Shown here one piece after another: positions 8,110 through 16,878 of a stretch of DNA of 18,237 nucleotides. Position 1 is the first letter of the stretch. Each line of letters opens with the position of its first letter. Source of the DNA: Hennigella sp045599065. GTDB taxonomy: Bacteria; Bacillota_I; Bacilli_A; Mycoplasmatales; Mycoplasmoidaceae. Position numbers and translations under genes: made by a program. A model generated the notes under the pieces. The model did no database searches. It was not told the DNA's origin and saw only the letters and a list, made by a program, of their open reading frames with translations. Where the stretch lies: assembly GCA_045599065.1 (NCBI GenBank), contig JAZRVJ010000032.1, forward strand, positions 1 to 18,237. The letters run 5' to 3'.

Positions 8110-9001
8110 TTTCTCTAATGTGATCTATTGCTTTCTTAGCATCATTAACAGCAGTAATAATTAAACAAGGTTTATTATTAAAGCTTGCTACATTACCTAT
8201 TGCATAAATATTTTTTAATTGTGTTTTGCAGTTAGCATCAACAATAATTTTGTTTCTACAATCTAATTCAAAACCACCAAGCAATGAATTATCTTGTAAT
8301 GAATAAGATTGTCCAAATTGGACAATTAAATAGTCAAAATTAATTTTCTTAGTTTCTTTAGTTACATTATCAGTAAGTTCTAAAGTGTGGTCATCCAAAA
8401 CTTTAGAAGTTTTGTTCATCTCATATTTGATGTTAAAAGGTTTAACCTTTTCAACTTTAACTGGTTGAGCTCTAAATTCATTTCTTCTATGAACTAATGT
8501 AAAATCACTAGTTAAATTTCTAGAAAGGATTTCATATGTTCAGTCTAAGGCTGAATCTCCTCCACCACATAAAACAACTTTTTTATCCTTGTAAAGATTA
8601 ATATCTTTAACTACGTAATGAATATTTTTAGATTCAACTCCATCAATCTTATTGAACCTAAAGAATCCACCACCAGTAGCGATAATGATATATTTTGCAA
8701 TTATGTTGTTGACAACATAACCTTCTTCTGTTGCTTCAAATTTAGTTACAGGTGTATTTAAAAATACATCTTCCATATGTTCTATTTGATTAACTAACTC
8801 ATTAGTTAAATCATTAGCACTAACGCCATCTCTTTGAGGAAAATCATGAATAGCTTTAATTGGGAATAAAATTCTTGGTTGTCCACCAAGTTCGTTGTTA
8901 GCCTCAAATAGGCAGGACTTTAGTCCTTGTCTACTTGCATATGCGTGGGCAAAGATACCACCGGGGCCTCCACCAATTATTGCAACGTCATATTTATTCA
9001 T
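8102..9001 (-). CDS. Ferredoxin/flavodoxin-NADP+ reductase-like flavoprotein (TrxB family)
   Basis: A 299-residue pyridine-nucleotide flavoprotein. The FAD-binding GGGPGG is at residues 10-15 (VAIIGGGPGGIFAH), the NAD(P)H-binding GGGDSA at 146-151 followed by LDW, and the C-terminal FAD motif as NIYAIGNVA. It lacks the C-x2-C redox pair that sits before the second nucleotide motif in thioredoxin reductase: the segment reads YVVKDINLYKDKKVVLCGGGDS. That is the pattern of the YumC-type ferredoxin/flavodoxin-NADP+ reductases. It is about 30 residues shorter than YumC, mainly at the C-terminus. It is the first gene of the minus-strand operon with miaA and hemW, which suggests that it passes electrons from NADPH to an acceptor for Fe-S enzymes; this is inference. 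The ATG has almost no leader behind a TATAAT in the divergent promoter. Confidence 0.85.
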
Positions 9002-9024
9002 AATTTATAATATATATTATATAT
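9002..9024. promoter_or_regulatory. Compact divergent promoter, palindromic
   Basis: The whole gap between two divergent genes is 23 bases. It contains a 16-base perfect palindrome (9006-9021) whose two ends are TATAAT on the plus strand (9006-9011) and TATAAT on the minus strand (9016-9021). Expected starts lie only about 7-9 bases before each ATG, with no room for a Shine-Dalgarno, so both transcripts should have very short leaders. A possible plus-strand -35 is TTGCAA at 8980-8985 with a long 20-base spacer, inside the reductase gene. Confidence 0.6.
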
Positions 9025-9810
9025 ATGAAAAAGATTGAATCATTTTCCAATAAAGCCGTTAAATGAGTTAAAAAACTCATTAATGATTCTAAAGAAAGAA
9101 AACAACAAAATCTTGTTGTTATTGAAACAAAAAGGATCTTTTTAACTGTTCTAGATCTTGTTGAAAATAAGGACATAGAAGCTATATTTGTAAATGATAG
9201 CTTCTTTGAAGCTAATAAGAAATTATTATCTAAATTTTATGATCGTATTAATCTTTGCAAAGATGCAATTCTTGACAAAATTTCTAATTTGAAAGGATCA
9301 GATGGAATTGTTTGTGTTTTAAGATATAAAACACCAAAGATTAATTACGATGCAAAAGCTAAATATTTAGCTTTGTATGATCTACAAAATCCTAACAATT
9401 TAGGTGCAATTATTAGAAGTTGTTTAGCATTTAATTTCAAAGGAATTTACCTTATAGGTAAATGTGTTGATATTTTTCATCCCAAAACCATAAGAAGTTC
9501 AATGGGCTATGTCTTTAATATGCCTATTGAAAAATTCAATTCCTTTGATTATTTCTTAGCTTATGCTAAGAAAAATAATATGAATTTAATTGCAACTGCA
9601 AATGACTCAAAAGCTATTAATATTCACAAATTTAAAAATAATAAAAACAATGTTTTGCTTATAGGAAATGAAGGTAATGGTTTACCAAACAATGTTTTAA
9701 AACATTGCAAACAAACAATAAGAATACCTTTAGCTAACAAAGTTGAATCATTAAATGCTTCTGTAGCTGCAGCAATTGTTGCATTCTGTTTAGATCATGA
9801 AAACAATTAA
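9025..9810 (+). CDS. SpoU/TrmH-family RNA 2'-O-methyltransferase
   Basis: A 261-residue SPOUT methyltransferase that should place a 2'-O-methyl group on rRNA or tRNA using SAM. The three SpoU motifs are clear: NPNNLGAIIRS at 122-132 (with the catalytic Arg 131), LLIGNEGNGLP around 212-221, and IPLANKVESLNASVAAAI at about 234-251, which forms the trefoil knot. The first 80 residues form a smaller substrate-recognition domain as in RlmB and TlyA-like RNA methylases. The first in-frame ATG at 9025 is used; the frame passes through a TGA Trp codon at residue 14. The substrate base cannot be told from sequence; RlmB-type 23S G2251 is one candidate. The stop overlaps the next gene by 14 bases, so the two RNA-modification genes are cotranscribed from the divergent promoter. 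Confidence 0.9.
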
Positions 9811-10732
9811 GATAAATCAAAATGATACAAATATTAGGTTAGATAACTTCATTATGAAGTTATTTCCTAATTTATCAAAAGGTTTTATCTTTAAAGCAAT
9901 TAGAACTGGAAAGATTAAAGTTAATAACAAGAAACAAAAATTTTCTTATCGTTTAATTTTAAACGATGAACTTCAAATCTATTTATCAGTTGATGAAAAA
10001 GTTTCATCAAATGATTTTATGAAAGCAAAAAATCAACTTGAAGTTGTTTATGAAGATGACAACTTACTAGTTGTAAACAAACCAATTAAGCTTCTTGTTG
10101 ATGATGAAGACAAGAAAATAAACGACACTTTAATTAATCGTGCAAAAAAATATTTATTTAAAAATAAATCGTGAAATCCAAAACAAGAAAATAGATTTGA
10201 ACCATGTTTAGTTCATCGTATTGATTTCAATACGTCTGGTTTAGTAATGATTGCTAAAACCCATGAAGCTTCTGTAGTTTTATCTGAAAAGATAAAAGAT
10301 AGAGAAATAAGAAAATTCTATCAATGCTTAGTTTATGGTAAGATGGCAAAACAAAACGAATTGTTAGAAGCTTGCTGAACAAAAACAAACAACAATCTTG
10401 TAAAGATTAGTTCTAAATCTTCTTCCAATTCTAAATATGTTGCAACTAAATATAAAGTTCTAAAATATGATGCAAAAAAAGACATTAGTCTTTTAGAAGT
10501 TGAATTATTAACTGGTAGAACTCATCAAATCAGAGCTCACTTAGCTTTTGTTGGCCATCCACTACTTGGTGAACAAAAATATATTTCTAAATATATTGAC
10601 AAAGATACAAGATATAAGTCCCAAGCTTTAGTAGCTTATAAGCTAACTTTTGCTTTTAAAACAGATGCTAAAAGATTAAATTATTTAAAAAATAAATCTA
10701 TTGAATTAAAGCCTAAACAAATTAAGTTTTAA
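9797..10732 (+). CDS. RluA-family pseudouridine synthase (RluC/RluD type)
   Basis: A 311-residue enzyme that should convert uridine to pseudouridine in large-subunit rRNA. The N-terminal S4 RNA-binding domain spans about residues 10-60 (LDNFIMKLFPNLSKGFIFKA and KVNNKKQKFSYRL). The catalytic block LVHRIDFNTSGLVMIAKT carries the nucleophile Asp 143, with Ile where many members have Leu. GRTHQIRAHLAFVGHPLLG is the conserved motif of the C-terminal half. The S4 domain points to RluC or RluD and not RluA, but I cannot choose between them. TGA Trp codons at residues 126 and near 194 are read through. The ATG overlaps the methyltransferase stop by 14 bases, so coupling is likely. Only 38 bases separate it from the next gene, and these hold a palindromic promoter. 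Confidence 0.92.
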
Positions 10733-10736
10733 TATG

Positions 10737-10766
10737 TTTATTTTTAGTATAATTACTAAAAATAAA
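10737..10766 (+). promoter_or_regulatory. Promoter embedded in a perfect 13-bp inverted repeat
   Basis: TTTATTTTTAGTA (10737-10749) and TACTAAAAATAAA (10754-10766) form a perfect inverted repeat around the 4 bases TAAT. The centre contains TATAAT (10748-10753), which fits a -10 box with a start near 10760 and a leader of about 10 bases to the ATG at 10771. It may be an operator for a dimeric repressor. As a terminator for the upstream gene it would be weak, since the stem is nearly all A-T. No convincing -35 is seen. Confidence 0.5.
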
Positions 10767-10770
10767 TATT

Positions 10771-11619
10771 ATGCCATTTGTAAAAGAACTCAATAAAGAT
10801 TTTTGTCTTAAAGACAACACTATTGTTTTAAATAAACAATATTTAGAAAAGAATAGTTGAAGATTCAAAAAGATGACAGGATCTAGATTTTCTAGTGTTC
10901 TAAGTCGTAGTGAATTCAACTCTGAATTTAAAGTATGATGCCAAATAGTTGGCATCTATACTGAAAAGATGGATGAACTTAGAGCTAGAGCTGGTCAAGT
11001 TATTGAACCAAAGGTTAGACAATGAGTTTCAAAAGCTTTAAATATTAAATTTAAAGACTATGTCCCATCTGAAGTAAATTGAGATGTTCTTGGTTCTAAG
11101 GGTTCAATCTTTGGTGGTATTCCTGATGGAGAACCAATTAACGAAGATGGATCCTTTGCTTATGACAAAGGATTTCCTATGCTTGAAATTAAGACAGTAG
11201 GAATAGATGCCTTTGTAAACAAAAAAGTTAAAGGTGTTTACGAAATGCAAAAAGAAAATGGCGTTCCAATTGTTAAACCAGGTGGTCAAGGCCAAGGTAG
11301 AGCAAAAAAGGTTGATGCCAATGGACATCTAATCATTTCAAATGATTACAAGTACCAACTTGGTTTATATTTGTATTTAAGAAAAGTAAACTATGGTGTC
11401 TTTGCATTCTGTTTCTTAAAAACAGAAGACTTTGTTAACCCAGAACAATGTGATGTAAACCAAAGAGAAATTAAAATGGCACAAGTTCATATTGGACCAG
11501 ATTTTGAAAACGCTATTATCAAAGCCACAAAGTGGTATGAGAAATATGTCAAGACAGGAATCAGTCCAGAAATGACAGAAGCTGATAAACAATGACTAAA
11601 AGAAGTAGAACTAATCTAG
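10771..11619 (+). CDS. YqaJ/lambda-exonuclease-like PD-(D/E)XK nuclease
   Basis: A 282-residue putative nuclease. The order of motifs fits the YqaJ/lambda exonuclease fold: MTGSRFSSVL near residues 35-44 (compare the ITGSxxxxxLG opening of YqaJ proteins), GQVIEP with Glu 79, IPDGEP with Asp 119, then LEIKT with Glu 139 and Lys 141, the D...ExK core that holds the metal. A later KYQLGLYLYL matches the Q-x2-Y helix of the same fold. Family members degrade double-stranded DNA from the end and serve phage recombination; activity here is untested. Similar proteins are annotated in mycoplasmas as putative nucleases, as far as I recall. Under the mollicute code the gene passes the TGA at 11593 and ends at TAG 11617-11619, overlapping thiI by 28 bases. 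It is the first gene after a palindromic promoter and heads the thiI-nrnA-dnaE cluster. Confidence 0.75.
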
Positions 11620-12785
11620 AAAAACAAATTTATATAAAATTTGGTGAGCTTACTTTAAAAGGTAAAAACAGAAAAGAATTTGTTAAATGCCTTCATAGAA
11701 ATGTTAAGCAAGCACTAAGTGAATTTAAGAATCTTAAATTAGATCTTAAATTTGATTGCATTATTATTTCAAAGATTGCTAAGACTAAATACCAAAAGGT
11801 ATTTGACATAGTTAAAGCAATTCCTGGGATTAGTTTTGTTATTGAAGCTTATGTTATTAAAAGAGATGAAGTAAAACTTCATAGCTTCTTAAAACAAATT
11901 CTTAAAAACCAACCAACTACTTTTAAAGTAGAGACTAAAAGAGTAGATAAAAAATATAAAACAGACTCAATGCAATTTTCAAGAAACTTAGGCGGTTTCA
12001 TTTTAAAGAATTTCAAAAAGTGATCTGTTGATATTCATCAACCACAAGTTAGAGTTCATGTTGAAATTAAAGAAAATTTCTTCATTGTTTATTTCAACAA
12101 AGTAAAAGGTGTTGGTGGTTTTCCTTTAGGAATTAACGGAAGAGTTCTACTTCTTTTATCAGGTGGAATTGATTCACCTGTAGCCGCTTCATTATTAATG
12201 AAGAAAGGCTTTAGAGTAGACTTTCTAACATTTGTTAGTCCTCCTCATACTTCAAAGAAAGCTGAGAAGAAAGTTAGAGATCTAATTAAGACTGTTACTT
12301 TGAACGGTAAACTTGAGCAACCATTCTTATACACTTGCAAGTTTACAGATTTACAACATGAGATAGCTCATACCTCAAACCACTCTTATCAAATAACTAT
12401 CATGCGTAGATATTTCTTTAGAATAGCTCAAGAGCTATGTAAGCAATATCGTTATGATGCTATAGCAACAGGCGAATCATTAGGTCAAGTTGCTAGCCAA
12501 ACAATTGAAAGCATGAGAACTATTTGTCAAGTCTTAGACAACGTAGTTGTTCTAAGGCCTTTAGCAACATATGATAAAGCTGAGATTATTGAACTTGCTA
12601 AAAAGATAAATACATATAACATATCAATTCTTCCATACCCAGATGCGTGCTCAATGTTTGTTCCAACAAACCCAACAACTAAACCAAAAATTGAGACAGC
12701 AATAGAATTGGAAAAAGAATTATTGTTAATAGATACAATCTATAAACAAACAATCAAGAAACACATCACAAAGGAGAGGATTTAA
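11592..12785 (+). CDS. thiI: tRNA 4-thiouridine synthetase ThiI
   Basis: A 397-residue enzyme that activates U8 of tRNA with ATP for sulfur transfer, giving 4-thiouridine. The N-terminal ferredoxin-like region begins IYIKFGELTLKGKNR, diagnostic for ThiI, followed by a THUMP domain to about residue 165 and a PP-loop ATPase with SGGIDSP at 190-196. Later blocks are ATGESLGQVASQT and LPYPDACSMFVPTNPTTKP, with Cys 353 at the position of a conserved cysteine. There is no C-terminal rhodanese domain, as in Bacillus-type ThiI, so a dedicated cysteine desulfurase partner would be needed; none lies in the window. The ATG at 11592 is inside the end of the nuclease gene. The stop shares one base with the next start. 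One TGA Trp codon lies at residue 144. Confidence 0.96.
12771..12779 (+). promoter_or_regulatory. Shine-Dalgarno of the DHH gene
   Basis: AAGGAGAGG lies about 6 bases before the ATG at 12785, within the last codons of thiI. It supports this start for the downstream gene. Confidence 0.75.
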
Positions 12786-13744
12786 TGGATAAGATTAGAA
12801 AATCCATTGTTGAGAAAATAGAACAATATGGAAATATTGCTCTATTCTTTCATGAACTTCCTGATTGTGATGCTTTAGGATCAGTATTTGGTTTTGAATC
12901 ATTTTTAAGTAAGAAATATCCTAAGAAAGATATTAGGATTATTGGCTTAGATACTTTAGATAGTCAACATGAAAACGAATTATTCCAATTTGATAAAAGA
13001 CACGTTCCAAATAGTTTTTTAGCTAATTCCCTAGGAATTGTTTTGGATACAGCCAATGTTGATAGAATCTGATCACAAAGACAAAACTATTGTCAAGAAT
13101 TAATTTGTATTGATCACCATCCTTCTATAGAAGTAGTTGGAGATATCGAATGAAAAGATTCTAGCTATTCAGCTACTGCTGAAATGATTGCTGATTTTAT
13201 TCTTGAATGAGATAAAAAGAAAATAGGCACACATACATGTAATTGTTTATATGCAGGTCTACTAACTGACACTAATCGCTTCTTATACCCATCTACGTCA
13301 ACACGCGCATATAAAATAGTAGAGCAATTAATGGAGCTAGGTTTAGATCGTCAACTTGTTCATAATGTGATTTATTTGAACGATTTGAACGAGCTGAAGT
13401 TTCGAAATTACCTATTTAATTTGGCGAAATTTGATCAAAAGCTGGGACTTGCGTGGGTCAAGATACCTAAAGGGGCGTTTGCTCGTTACCGTGTGAAAAA
13501 AATGTCTTACGTCAACACGATAGGTGGTATCAAAGGAATTAAAATATGATTAAGCTTCTATTATGATTCCGATGCTAAAAAGTGAAAGGGCTCAATTAGA
13601 TCAGCTTTGCTGCCAATCAATAAAATAGCCCAAAAATATTGTGGTGGTGGACATGCTTTAGCAGCAGGAATGAGTTTAGCTAAACAATCAGATATTAACT
13701 TAGTTATCAATGATATTAAACAATATCTGAAAAAACAAAGATAA
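12785..13744 (+). CDS. nrnA: DHH/DHHA1 phosphoesterase, NrnA/MgpA-like
   Basis: A 319-residue cytoplasmic phosphoesterase of the NrnA family, which degrades 2-5 nt nanoRNA and often also dephosphorylates pAp. The DHH domain has LPDCDALGS with Asp 27 and Asp 29 as metal ligands, then CIDHHPS with Asp 110-His 111-His 112, and LTDTNRF, which carries a further metal Asp. The C-terminal DHHA1 domain has the substrate loop CGGGHALAAGMSL with GGGH at 287-290. Length is near the usual 310-330. In mycoplasmas the related protein is often called MgpA. TGA Trp codons at 96 and others are read through. Between about 13261 and 13560 CpG and GC-ending codons (CGT, GCG, GGG, CTG) are much more frequent than in the rest of the gene. 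It begins one base before the end of thiI, with its own good Shine-Dalgarno. Confidence 0.93.
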
Positions 13745-13761
13745 TAATAAGGAGAGATACT

Positions 13762-13959
13762 ATGGACACAAAAAATCAATTTGAAAGAACTAAAGTAGAA
13801 CCAACTGAAAAGATTGTCGTTGAACAAAACGACGAAGTTCTACTAGAACAACAATACAGACAATTATCTAAGGAAGAGTTACTTCGTAAGCTAAACTTCG
13901 AAGAAACTGATCCAACTAGAATTGCTATTATTAAAAAGGTTTTGAAAACAAAAGCTTAG
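13762..13959 (+). CDS. Small 65-residue protein, unknown function
   Basis: A short ORF with a good Shine-Dalgarno (AAGGAGAG, 13749-13756) at proper distance from ATG, in the same direction as both neighbours, with gaps of only 17 and 12 bases. That position between nrnA and dnaE makes it a real gene. The protein is rich in Lys and Glu without Trp or Cys: an acidic to mixed N-half (KVEPTEKIVVEQNDEVLLEQ), then a helix-forming LSKEELLRKLNFEETDPTRI and a basic end. The second half could be a short helical hairpin that binds a partner. There is no signal peptide or membrane segment. I do not recognise the family. It may be a conserved accessory of DnaE or of the phosphoesterase, but only the position supports that. 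The stop is TAG. Confidence 0.7.
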   Translation: MDTKNQFERTKVEPTEKIVVEQNDEVLLEQQYRQLSKEELLRKLNFEETDPTRIAIIKKVLKTKA

Positions 13960-13971
13960 AATTGAGCTTAT

Positions 13972-16878
13972 ATGTATATCAACCTAAAAACAAGATCATA
14001 TTACTCAATGTCAATATCATCAATTTCTATTGATGATATTATTGACTTTGCTAAAAAGCAAAAAGCTAAATATGTATCTTTGGTTGATATCAATGTAATG
14101 TATGGAGCTTTAGAGTTTTACTTTAAAGCTAATGCAGCAGGTTTAAAACCAGTTATTGGTTTATCTGTTTTTAAAGACAATGAAGAATCTATCTTCATTG
14201 CTAAAAACTATAATGGCTATATAAAATTATGTGGCATAAGCTCGTGCGTGTGCCATAATAAGGATCTAGATCCTTTAAAATACGCGTGCGACGATTTAAT
14301 CGTCATAAGCGCAAAGAAACTAAATGGTTTTAAAAACCATTTCACTCCTGAACAATTACCTTTGCATGAAGCTTTGTTTGTAAATAAACAAGATTATAAG
14401 AAGTACAAAGCTTTGTTAGCTATGAACCAAGAAATCATGTACGATGAAGTGCAAGATGATGAAAACATAGCTAAGAAACACTTGTTAACTGACGAACAAG
14501 CAAATAAACTTTTTTCCAAAGAACAATTAGCTAATTTAGATAAATTAGTTGAATCTATTGATTGGACTATTGATTTTAATCAAAACCATTTTGTTAAGTT
14601 TGACAAAAAGTATAAATCTTATGATTTACTACAAGAAAGAGTAAGACAAGGTTTTATTCAAAGATTTGGTGAAAAGGTTTCTAAAAAATATATTGAGCGT
14701 GCGAAATACGAATTAGACATAATTCACAAAATGGGTTTTGATGACTATTTCTTAGTTGTGCAAGACTATGTTGCTTATGCTAAGCAACACAATATTGCTG
14801 TTGGTCCAGGAAGAGGATCGGCTGCAGGAAGTTTAATAAGTTACTTACTAAATATTACAGATATTGATCCATTAGAATACAACTTGATCTTTGAAAGATT
14901 TTTAAACTCTCAAAGAAAAACAAAACCAGATATCGATATTGACTTTATGGATAATCGTAGACAAGAAATCTTTGATTACTTGTTTACTAAATATGGAGCA
15001 GACAAAGTTGCTCACATTATCACTTTCCAAAAAATCAAAATTAAAACAGCTATTAGAGATATTGGTAGAATTTTAGGCATCGAATTACCAACAATTAATT
15101 TGATATGTAAAAACATATCAGACATCTTCGATACTGATTTAGATTCGACTATTAAAGAAAAGAAAGTTCTACAAGATTACGAATCTAAGTATCCACAGCT
15201 ATTTGAACTTGCAAAGTTCATTATAGATATGCCTAGACAAATAGGTATGCATGCTGCTGGTGTAGTTATCTGTGATAAACCATTAGATCAAGTTCTTCCA
15301 ACAACCTTGTCTGCCGAAGGAACAAACACAACACAATATTCTATGGAATATATTGAGTCAGTAGGATTAATTAAAATGGATATTCTAGGCTTAGTTAACC
15401 TTTCAATTATTGCTGATTGTGTTGATGAAATCAACAAACACGCAGAAAAGAAATTTGATATTGAAAAAATTCCTTTAGATGATCAAAAAGTATTTAACCA
15501 ATTAACTCAAGGTAATACCATAGGTATTTTCCAACTAGAATCTCCAGGAATGACTAGAGTTGTAAGACAAATCAAACCAAAGAATATCGAAGATATTTCT
15601 GCTGCTTCAGCCTTGTTTAGACCAGGACCTCAAGCAAACATTCCTTTATATTTGGAAAACAAAAAGAATCCTGACAAGATTGAATATATTGATGAAAAAC
15701 TAAAAGATATTCTTGCACCTACATACGGGATTATTGTTTATCAAGAACAAGTAATACAAGTGTTGTGTCAAGTTGCTAACTGATCACTTGCTCAAGCCGA
15801 CATTGTTCGTAGAGCAATAAGCAAAAAGCACGTGGATAAACTTTTGAATATTCAAAAAGAATTTATTGAAGGTGCTTCTAAAAATGGATATAGCAAAGCT
15901 AAGGCAGAAAAGATTTATGAATACTTGCTTAGGTTTGCAAGTTATGGTTTTAACCATAGTCACTCTATTGCTTATGCATTGGTATCTTACCAACTTGCAT
16001 ATTTAAAAACATACTATCCAAGAGAATTCTATTCATGTTTGTTAACTTATAACAATGGTGCAACAGCTAAAGTTAATCAATACTTACACGAAGCAAAACA
16101 AAATGGAATAATCATTTTGCCTCCAAGCATTAATCATTCACAAGCTGGATTTAGTTTGTATAACAAAAAGATTATTTTTGGTTTTGGATGCCTAAAGGGC
16201 ATAGGAACAGAAACCTTAAATAAAATATTAACTGCTAGAGAGAAAAAACAATTTAAGAATTTAAATGAAGCATTTTTAGAATTAAATAATGCTGGGGTAG
16301 GTGAAGCAGCAGTAGAAATTCTAATTAAAGCAGGATGCTTTGATGAATTGTTTGATGATAAATGTCCAAACAGAATTTCTTTATTGACATCATTGCATGA
16401 TGTTTATTCATCATTTAAACATGTAACAACCAAATATGGTAAGATTGGTAAAACAACTTATATAAAAGTTGAACAAACTGAAAAGCAAACAGAACTAGAT
16501 AAAGATGAACAATTTAAGATTCTAGGCATTACTTTTGATAAACATCCAATTGAAACTCTAAAAGCAAAAGATCCTGAATCTTACAAAGATTGTTTTACTT
16601 TAAACTATGTAATGGAGCAAGAAAGCAAAACAAACAAATACAAAGTATTAGTTTATATTAATTCAATTAGAAAAATTAAAACCAAGACTGGTATTGACAT
16701 GGCTTGAATTTCTTGTGAAGATGAAACTAGATTAGTTTCAAATGCAACATGTTTCTCAAATATTTTACATGATCCAGTCCAAGCAAAATTATTAGACAAA
16801 AAGAAATTCTTGATTGTGGAAGTTAACAAAACTTCAACTTCTTTGAAGTTTAATAAGATTATTAAGGAGATCCAATAA
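13972..16878 (+). CDS. dnaE: DNA polymerase III alpha subunit, DnaE type
   Basis: A 968-residue C-family replicative polymerase. The N-terminal PHP domain (about 1-200) is recognisable (VSLVDINVMYGALEFYFKANAAGLKPVIGL) but its metal ligands are gone: the usual H-L-x-V-H is INLKTR. The palm carries PDIDIDF with catalytic Asp 320 and Asp 322, and LIKMDILGL with the third Asp at 470. GPGRGSAAGS is at about 278-287 and IGIFQLES with FRPGPQ follow. The C-terminal part has the NHSHSIAYALVSYQLAYLK block, a helix-hairpin-helix around GCLKGIGTETLNKIL, and an OB-fold region. It is not PolC, which has an exonuclease insertion and different order. Mycoplasmas normally have both. The stop shares one base with the next gene. 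TGA Trp codons are at 604 and 913. The start at 13972 matches the family N-terminus, with weak Shine-Dalgarno. Confidence 0.97.

Noticed and set aside
8102..9001. Thioredoxin reductase
   Set aside because: The redox CxxC before the second nucleotide-binding motif is missing, so the reductase of the YumC type fits better.
8994..9176. Minus-strand ORF over the start of the methyltransferase
   Set aside because: It overlaps two better-supported genes and the divergent promoter; low complexity hydrophobic sequence.
10722..11328. Minus-strand ORFs antisense to the nuclease (10722-10955, 11104-11328)
   Set aside because: Shadow frames of an AT-rich coding strand, with no start signal.
13972..16878. 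PolC-type polymerase
   Set aside because: There is no exonuclease insertion in the PHP domain and the domain order is that of DnaE.
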